A stretch of DNA of 15,291 nucleotides, from positions 1 to 15,291 of the forward strand of contig JADGJH010000687.1 of the NCBI GenBank assembly GCA_027596945.1, given 5' to 3'. The translations under genes and the position numbers were made by a program. This stretch comes from Physocladia obscura (Eukaryota > Chytridiomycota > Chytridiomycetes > Chytridiales > Chytriomycetaceae). Under the pieces are notes generated by a model, which saw only the letters and a program-made list of their open reading frames with translations, was not told the DNA's origin and did no database searches. Positions 9,333 through 15,291 of the stretch are shown here, piece by piece. How positions within the stretch are numbered: position 1 is the first letter of the stretch; every line of letters begins with the position of its first letter.

Positions 9333-9338
9333 TTTATT
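9333..9338 (-). terminator. Possible PTPDC1 poly(A) signal
   Basis: TTTATT on the + strand reads AATAAA on the minus strand, 34 bases past the PTPDC1 stop at 9373-9375. It sits just outside the 3' end of ARL2BP, so the two transcripts probably abut or overlap. Confidence 0.45.
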
Positions 9339-9372
9339 TACTAAGCCCTAAGGAAAAATGGATTTGTGAATT

Positions 9373-11034
9373 CTAATTTTGATTTTGATTTGATTTTTTC
9401 ACCTTCAAAAACATTCCAACTCCTTGAACCAGAACCGGTTCAACATGTTCATTTCTTGACATGAAGTTATTTCTGCTTTGATAAGTTGATCTGCAAGATG
9501 TCAGCAATTCCGCCAACCTAAAAATTGAATTGTCTGTAGACGTATTTTGCGGGTACTGAAATGACGGATTTGAGAAAGAATGCAATAAAAATTTTATATA
9601 ACATGCCATGCTGTAAATTTCCATAATACTACACAGTGTTAAAACAGTTTTTTTATCTGCCAATTCAATTGCGTTCAGAACTGATTCAACACGCACCGAA
9701 TTCTGCCAGTCTGAAAATGATATTTCGCTTGACTTAGCATACTCATTTATTTTTATGGCTAGTGCACTATTTAAAAAAGGTTGCTAATAATCTGACCGCG
9801 TTAAAAAAAATAAAAAAATTTGGTATAAAGGGAGGAAAACCTTCAGCATTGCTATTAAGAACAGCAACAAATCAACACACAAGTCCAGCTGCTCAAAGAT
9901 ATTTGTAGGTGATTCTTCGTTGACTAGAAATTCATAATTCTGATTGTTAAGGGAATTCATTGCTTGTAGTGTTTTATTATTGGCTCTGCTTTTCGGCTGA
10001 AAGGCAGATATTTTTGCATGCATTTTTGGAGTATATAGTTCAAAATCAATTGACAATAACGCTTTGATTTTTTTCACCAACACGTAAATCGGCTTTGGAG
10101 TGTTCCAGTGAATTCGAAGTTCTGTCCCGTGAAGCAAAATCCTCTGATTTTCCATCATTTCTGTGAACGTAATTGCTTTAAATTCCATTATTTTTTCAGA
10201 CATTTTATCATACGTGTCTTCAAGTTCAAGGCATTTAATATTAGTATCGTTAAAATCCGTAACAATGGGATAAACAGCTGCCAGAACCTTCAAATATCGA
10301 GCAAATCCAAAAACAAAATCAACTTGCTTTGCAGTTTGCAGCGATCCAGGCCGAGCACGCCGAACAGCATCCACAGCACTGCTCGCTGCCGTTTTCGGAG
10401 ACATTCTGTGAGAATTGTAAACAAAGTAACATGCGATAGCCGTCCCAGTTCTTCCAAGGCCGGCATGACAATGTACTGCAATACACGCCTGCTTCTCTTC
10501 TCCATTTTGATTGTTATTGGAAAGATCGCGTGCAATGACCTGGACAATTCGTAGCATATATTCATACGACGGCGGAACTCCCAAATCGGGCCATCCGAAC
10601 GCGTAATGGGCGATTCCGCCAGCCATGAAATCCTCAGGATCATACGCCCAACCGCTGTTTGTGATGCCATCGCCACATGATGCGTGTTCACCGCGCTGTT
10701 GGAGGTTGAAAATTGATTTTATGTGGTGAGATTTGAAGACAGAAATTAGATTGTGTGTTTTAATGAGCCGACTCGATGGGCGTTGTGTGGCAAGGATTGA
10801 TTGAGATATCCTTTGTTTATTTATTTTTATTTACTTTGTAAAAGCTGTTTTATAATAGGATATACTTTTGCAGTACCAATTTGAGTAAAGTCCCTCAATT
10901 GCGTTTGGATTTTGCGGATTAGAATTCCAAAGTTGATAATTTTCATATTTACAAAATGAACCGCCACAAAAATAGCAGTATATAGAAGACATGATTGGAT
11001 TGTTATTTCTTAATTTCTGCAACCAAGTGGTGAT
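9373..11034 (-). CDS. PTPDC1: Protein tyrosine phosphatase domain-containing protein 1, 5' end missing (512 residues visible)
   Basis: PTPDC1 is a cysteine-based protein phosphatase linked to centrosome and cilia length control in human cells. Three exons are clear: 10877-11034, 9841-10810 and 9373-9783 (1539 bases, stop TAG at 9373-9375). Introns are 66 and 57 bases, and phases agree. Family signatures in order are CGGSFCKYEN, AIEGLYSNW, LATQRPSSRLI, FNLQQRGEHASCG, a WPD loop (FGWPDLGVP; general-acid Asp present, about residue 128 of the visible part) and the CX5R catalytic loop HCHAGLGRTG (Cys about residue 167). The region after about residue 200 has little similarity that I recognise, as expected for this protein. 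No ATG precedes the first exon, which opens at an acceptor (tactccaaccag). A phase-compatible candidate for the first exon is ATG ... TGG at about 11180-11213 (MSINIMAMLLW), but it lies in transposon-like sequence. The start may be displaced or lost. Confidence 0.88.
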
Positions 11035-11070
11035 CTGGTTGGAGTAGAAAAAAAAAATTGTCAAAGTTGT

Positions 11071-11140
11071 ATTGCGCGCGCAGCATCAAATCCCAGATTT
11101 GCGCAAAACCCCCCTTTTGAAATCCCCCCCAAATCCCCCC
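11071..11140. other. GC-rich patch with long C runs and a short palindrome
   Basis: An alternating GCGCGCG at 11074-11080 is followed by a perfect 6-base inverted repeat with a 3-base loop (CAAATC-CCA-GATTTG, 11087-11101). Three C runs come next at 11109-11114 (6), 11124-11130 (7) and 11135-11140 (6). On the minus strand these are G6-ATTT-G7-ATTTCAAAA-G6, which could fold as a G-quadruplex. The patch stands out from its AT-rich surroundings and sits at the presumed left end of the transposon, next to the PTPDC1 5' exon. Confidence 0.6.
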
Positions 11141-11222
11141 GAGCGTCTGCAACAATTGCACAGAGCACCAACACCCAGAGTAACATTGCCATTATGTTAA
11201 TTGACATATTCTTGACCCCCTG

Positions 11223-12170
11223 ATGTATCAAAAACACAGAAATGACAGAACTGTTGAGATGCAAAAAGCCGTGGGTGTCTTCAACAACACGCTTTCATTG
11301 TGCGTGCGCGACTTCATTGGCAAGCAAGTGTCAACTCTCCCAGCTTTTACAATTTCATCTACAATGCTCTCAGAATTCAAAATGAGTCAGCTGCAAAAAG
11401 TTAAACCCCATATATCCCGCAACATCACAATTAATCCAGAAGGTGTGCTTGCGTGGGCGCCATTGTCAGACAATCTCACTGTCAATCAACTTGATTGTTT
11501 TGTTTTATTCAAACCGCAACAGGTCAAGAAAAAGCCTCTTTGCTTGGATGAAGTGACAACTAATCTCTTAGCCAAGTGGGGTGCCATGGAAACAATTGTT
11601 TATGTGCAGCAGTATGGAAACTCGATGGACAAGAACAAAACCTTCAAAAAGGTGACAAAAGAACTGATTCAAGCCACCAAAGTTGATTGTGCTGGTTCTG
11701 CTTCAATGAATCTGCAGCTTCAAATGGTCAATCATCTGAAAAAAACCCACGGAACTCGTTTTACTGGAATAGACATTCATTGGCATCTGTGGGCATCACA
11801 TATCCTGTTGCGTGATGTGCACCTGCAAGAACAAGCAGTGACAGCATGTCCACCAGTTACCCTTATTCACTTTTTTTGCAGGGTTCCAACTGACAAAGCA
11901 ATGCAAAACAAAATGACGCATCAGGCAAACCAAGTTTCAATTGGACAAAATGCAGACTCAATCAGAGATATTGAACGTGTCATAAGCCAACTCAAGGAAT
12001 CAAAATGGTCTTTGGAGGATGTGTTGGGTGTAGCAGAAGGGACTCTGCATGTGAAAATTTGCCAGACTGTTTTGATGGATTTCTCTGTGTCACTGAATGC
12101 TCAAGAAACAGTGGAGAGTTTGGAGTTGCTGTCAAGGGCTGCAAATCAAGAGAACACAGACCATGCATGA
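11223..12170 (+). CDS. Intact orphan ORF of the transposon-like element (315 aa)
   Basis: This is an uninterrupted 315-codon frame from the ATG at 11223, with an in-frame TGA shortly upstream, to TGA at 12168-12170. I do not recognise it. It is basic to neutral with no signal peptide or membrane span. Segments that look structured include VDCAGSASMNLQLQMVNHLK and a His/Trp-rich motif GIDIHWHLWASHILLRD at about residues 179-195. They are followed by CPPVTLIHFFC, which could be part of a metal site, and a predicted helical C-terminus (DIERVISQLKESKWSLEDVL). No DDE, integrase, reverse transcriptase or zinc-finger pattern is present. It lacks introns, unlike the surrounding host genes, and converges on the transposase remnant. 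It could be an accessory transposon protein or a captured gene. Its integrity beside a decayed transposase is notable. Confidence 0.55.
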   Translation: MYQKHRNDRTVEMQKAVGVFNNTLSLCVRDFIGKQVSTLPAFTISSTMLSEFKMSQLQKVKPHISRNITINPEGVLAWAPLSDNLTVNQLDCFVLFKPQQVKKKPLCLDEVTTNLLAKWGAMETIVYVQQYGNSMDKNKTFKKVTKELIQATKVDCAGSASMNLQLQMVNHLKKTHGTRFTGIDIHWHLWASHILLRDVHLQEQAVTACPPVTLIHFFCRVPTDKAMQNKMTHQANQVSIGQNADSIRDIERVISQLKESKWSLEDVLGVAEGTLHVKICQTVLMDFSVSLNAQETVESLELLSRAANQENTDHA

Positions 12171-12205
12171 ATTAGTTGCTTATTGGGATTTGCTTAACAT
12201 TATTC

Positions 12206-12223
12206 AATAAAAATCACTTTATT
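12206..12223. terminator. Back-to-back poly(A) signals between the convergent ORFs
   Basis: AATAAA on the + strand at 12206-12211 serves the ORF ending at 12170. TTTATT at 12218-12223 gives AATAAA on the minus strand and overlaps the transposase TAA at 12219-12221. The compact tail-to-tail arrangement fits one designed element rather than two accidental ORFs. Confidence 0.5.
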
Positions 12224-13090
12224 CAAAACCAAGCATGTCTGTAAATCTAACACTGAATGCACATGCCGGATCAAAACCACTTGTCATGTACCCACACTTG
12301 GAAAAGATCTTGCTAAGGTCCCTGTGTGTAAACTTTTGAATTGCCTCTGCAACCACAAGCAATAGTTTGCGTTTGTTGTTTTCCACATACATGTTTTTGA
12401 GTTCCGTCTTCAGCAAGCCAAAAAGGATTTCAATCAGATTAAAGAATGGACAATATGCTGTCAAGAAGATCAGAAACACCCCCAGTGATTGTAAGTAGTA
12501 ATTCAGATAATCACAGTGAATCTTTGCACCATGAAGAATCCTAACTGAGTGTAGCCCTGGATACTGTTTTGCCACGCCACTTAGTGCAAAAGTTTGACAG
12601 TAATCTGTGAATTTCAGTTGATCAAATGTCCTGTCAGTCAAGAACATGGCACTCCATTGCTTCCAATGAAACAGAGCAGCAAGAACCATGGCTTCTGCAC
12701 AAACTTGCCACAATAGTACAGACGCTCACCCTCCATTGTGTAACCATCTATTGCAAGCATGGTTTGATTATCAAAAAACAATTCATCAAGAAACACAAGA
12801 TTTTTGAGAATCCATGGGAATGTGAACAACTCATTTGCAAATCACATAATTTCTGCTTGACTGATTTGAATTGCACAATGTTCCAGTACTTTCCATGTAA
12901 GTCCAGCTTTTTTTAGGATGAACGCAATACTTGATGTTGAGATTGATGAGCCAGGGAATGCCAATGAATATAATTGCTTTGTTTGGTTCAATCAAAGTAC
13001 TGGATTTTCGTTGTACAAGTCCACCAGCCACTGACGCATCTCAATGCCATGCTTTTTAAACACCCAATTGGCAGCAAATCAGTCAACCCC
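12219..13090 (-). pseudogene. Decayed IS630/Tc1-type (DDE_3) transposase
   Basis: The superfamily's order of motifs is readable on the minus strand. An N-terminal segment (NWVFKKHGIEMRQWLVDLYN, about 13014-13073) is followed by FPGSSISTSSIAFILKKAGL (about 12910-12969), LVFLDELFFDN with the first catalytic Asp (about 12755-12787), ILHGAKIHCDY (about 12507-12539) and FLTAYCPFFNLIEILFGLLK with the catalytic Glu (about 12414-12473). It is dead as written. In-frame TGA codons occur at 13079-13081, 12992-12994 and 12842-12844, the frame shifts near 12645, and the second catalytic Asp, normally just before the GA..H of ILHGAKIH, is His. At least one TGA (12842) sits where Arg is expected, so a CGA to TGA deamination is likely. 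Upstream, the frame over 13090-13347 encodes a Thr/Ser-rich stretch (NTISTSTPPMISTTTP) that may be the original N-terminus or unrelated. Confidence 0.8.
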
Positions 13091-13433
13091 TTTGCAATTT
13101 TCATACTGTTGAATCCAACTGGCTCTTGTTGTTGAGTCTTTGCCAAAGAGTAGTCTGAGTCTGTTCTTGCTGGTAATTCCCTGGTAGTAGTACATATACA
13201 GGGAGTGGTAGTGGAAATCATGGGTGGCGTGCTTGTGGAAATGGTGTTGGTGATGTTCATGGGGAACTTTGTTGGGATTTGATTTTTTATTGTTTTTATT
13301 TCCCCGTTTCTGGGAATTTCAACAAAATGCGCAATATCATTACACAATATTTTGTGAACCTATTTCATCAAAGATAATATCTACAAATGTGTATTTTCAC
13401 AAAGAATTCTTTGTACAAAAATCAAAAAAAAAA

Positions 13434-13459
13434 ATATATATATATAAATATATAAATAT
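13434..13459. repeat. AT-rich simple repeat
   Basis: TATATATATATA followed by AATATATAAATAT directly after an A run forms a short simple-sequence tract at the right side of the transposon-like region. Confidence 0.7.
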
Positions 13460-13571
13460 CTTTCAAATTAAAAATGAAAGAATTTGTGCAAATAATTGTT
13501 GTTTGCAAAATCTCTCTAATGAGACAGACAAAAAAAAAATAGCATTTTGAAAATTTTGCTAGGCAGATTTA

Positions 13572-14132
13572 TTAGTACTTGAAGCAACACCAGAGTGAGT
13601 CAAGCCATGGCAGTTGAATTTTCACAAATATCAAATAGGTATGTTTTGTTGCCTGCCTTGCTGAAATATAAATATCCACCAAAAGACCTGACTTCCAGCA
13701 GCCAAAAAGATTTACTTGACATTTCCCAAACAACATCCAATCTGCAAAAGTTGAGATGGGATAAATTAAATGCCATTTGCCTTTTAAGTTGACCAAAAAC
13801 TTTGGAACAGAACACAAGTACATCATCCATCCAATCTTGATCTCTTGGTTTTGTGGGGTTGGAGACATTTGACCAGTATTTTTGTCAATGAATAATTTGT
13901 CTAAGTGTAGGGGATGAAAAAAATTACTCTTTTGTTTTGCAGTTGATACAACTGCTGTATATTGAAATTTTGCTTGGATATAGTAAATTTTCAATTCCAA
14001 AATTGAAAGTGATTCAATGAAATCTTGACAAATCCAAATATTGGTGAGAAGAGTCTGTAAGTTATTTGCTTCAATAAAGGATTTCAGTTGTATTTGCGCT
14101 TTGATTACTGATTTTTCCCTTCGCTTGACCAA
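13572..14132 (-). pseudogene. Frameshifted ORF remnant, unrecognised, possibly transposon-related
   Basis: On the minus strand a frame opens without an ATG (first codon TTG at 14132) and reads coding-like protein to about 13840 (for example FIESLSILELKIYYIQAKFQ and FHPLHLDKLFIDKNTGQMSP). Around 13830 the better-looking coding signal moves to the overlapping frame that ends at 13600 (WMDDVLVFCSKVFGQLKRQM, then RSFGGYLYFSKAGNKTYLFD), which suggests a single indel in a former longer ORF. I do not recognise either part. It lies upstream of the transposase and on the same strand, lacks introns and has similar TpG/CpA-rich codon use, so it may be a third ORF of the same element or of a neighbouring one. 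Confidence 0.4.
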
Positions 14133-15291
14133 TTTTGTTTAACAATTTTTTGATCAAAGGAACACTTTTGTTTTCATAATACTTCTTTTGAGTTTAAAAG
14201 CTCAGTTTTGAGAGTCAATTGTAACATCAATAGATGCAGAGCAGCTTTGTTATAATCAGTGTGAATGCTTAGAGGTTCACTTTTTTTTTGGCACCAAATT
14301 ACTGTAATGTATTGAGAAATTCATCAAAATTTTATGCAGTTGTTAATTTTCAGTTTTCAGAGGGTTTGATAACGCTTCCAAATATCTTTTATTCAAACTT
14401 TTTTTTAAACAAAGAGAAATAAACATCTTTTAAGTGATTTCCTGCACAGTTTTGTTCTCTGGAATTCCAACATGGCAGTTTTACTTTCATTTTCAATTAT
14501 TTTCTAAAAGTAAGAAAATTTTCATTCAGAAAAGTTGCCTTCAACAACCAAAGGCTGTGTTGGCTCAAAAAACAAACTTCAGTACCACTTTTAGTTTGTT
14601 GATAGCCACGTCAGTTGTTGGTTATGTGAGTTAATAAAGAACATTCCTATTTCTTATTAAATCTTGAGAAACAATGTTTCCCATAGAGCATGGGATGCCC
14701 TACCATTCCAACTCACTTAAGAATATGACTTAGAAGCATGATATCCATAAGGATGTTACCTCTGTCAACTACACAAGCTGTGCTCTTATGTATGTTGACA
14801 GATTGCTGTCTTATTTTTAAAAAAGGCTCATTCAAACAAAAGCAGTGCTTGTTGTATCCTGCCTGTATACTTAAAAACCTTTATATGCCTTCCAGGCATA
14901 AGATGGCTACTCTAAGAGCTATTATGGAGAAAAGAAATACTGAGAACAGTAAACCAGATGAAAAAGAATAGTCAGAGCAGGGATTGATCTCAGATACTTC
15001 ACCAAAATGTCTGGATGGCACCTTCATCATTGGCCTACCAACACTGATAAGATATTGTGAGAGAATCAAAGAGATTCCAAGTGGGCGAAGTTAACTTGGA
15101 ATGAGCAAAGCGATGAATATTCTTGAGCTGTGTCTTACATGGCAAAGTCTGTTGATTTGTCATGTGTAACAAGGGGTTTTAGAGATGAATAATATTTTTT
15201 GTTATGTTATCACCATTTCAGAAAAGAAACCAACGGTTTTTATACATTTTCCAGTGTCTTGGTGGCACCTTTGCTTGATTAGTCACCTGGC
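14133..15291. other. Right-hand 1.1 kb with no supported gene
   Basis: Several short open frames occur, the longest 77 codons at 14738-14971 (+). None has splice-compatible neighbours or recognisable protein sequence. An AATAAA lies near 14633. I found no clear terminal repeat of the mobile element here. It may be intergenic or older transposon debris. Confidence 0.45.

Larger units (their letters stand above)
11070..13350. mobile_element. Degenerate IS630/Tc1-type DNA transposon copy with two convergent ORFs (ends uncertain)
   Basis: This is inferred from a decayed DDE transposase (-) facing an unrelated intact ORF (+), with tail-to-tail stops 49 bases apart and a GC-rich patch at the left edge. 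I could not define terminal inverted repeats. The only shared end-like sequence I saw is TGGGATTTGAT (minus strand at about 11086-11096 and + strand at about 13273-13283), which falls inside the transposase region on the right and may be chance. Members of this superfamily duplicate a TA dinucleotide. The element could extend to about 14132 if the frameshifted ORF there belongs to it. Confidence 0.55.

Noticed and set aside
9537..9620. Possible extra 47-base intron in the last PTPDC1 exon (a gttatata donor and a catttcag acceptor).
   Set aside because: Removing it shifts the frame and gives an early stop, whereas the unspliced frame is open to the end.
10108..10554. Plus-strand 148-codon ORF antisense to PTPDC1.
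   Set aside because: It is a shadow of a strongly supported phosphatase exon.
14972..15052. Minus strand resembles a tRNA-derived SINE head (B-box-like GAGATCAATCCC followed by TGCTCTGAC).
   Set aside because: The A box is poor, no cloverleaf pairing of the ends is evident and no target duplication or tail was found.

Overview
The window is nuclear DNA from a eukaryote. It is AT-rich, uses the standard code, and its genes are split by many short GT-AG introns (about 39 to 100 bases) that I could place by reading phase and protein similarity. The recognisable genes belong to an organism with motile cilia or flagella: an outer dynein arm docking subunit (ODAD4/TTC25), the ARL2-binding protein ARL2BP and the phosphatase PTPDC1. 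A small aquatic metazoan such as a rotifer, or a flagellated unicellular holozoan or early fungus, would fit. The sequence does not fix the species.

Layout. Bases 1-640 hold a short unrecognised spliced gene on the + strand, followed by an in-frame open stretch beyond its stop. Bases 833-1364 (-) hold the 3' part of an unrecognised gene. Bases 1631-2360 (+) hold a TATA-driven small gene with one membrane segment and two possible splice forms. Bases 2742-4051 (+) encode an unrecognised, strongly acidic 351-residue protein. Bases 4091-4329 are a two-unit tandem duplication with T-homopolymers that involves the 3' end of the next gene. Bases 4270-6559 (-) are ODAD4 in 10 exons, and 6738-8441 (-) are PM20D2, an M20-family dipeptidase, in 7 exons. 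Bases 8584-9318 (+) are ARL2BP in 4 exons, divergent from PM20D2. Bases 9373-11034 (-) are PTPDC1, convergent with ARL2BP, with its first exon not found.

From about 11070 the character changes. A GC-rich patch with long C runs is followed by an intact orphan ORF (11223-12170, +) that converges on a decayed IS630/Tc1-type DDE transposase (12219 to about 13090, -). Another frameshifted ORF remnant lies at 13572-14132 (-). I read 11070 to about 13350, and perhaps to 14132, as a transposon copy inserted at the 5' side of PTPDC1. The last 1.1 kb (14133-15291) has no gene I can support.

Together, the central 7 kb is a tightly packed block of conserved single-copy-type genes. Three of its four genes have ciliary roles, and their coding ends are only 54 to 178 bases apart. 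It is flanked by unrecognised genes on the left and a degenerating mobile element on the right.
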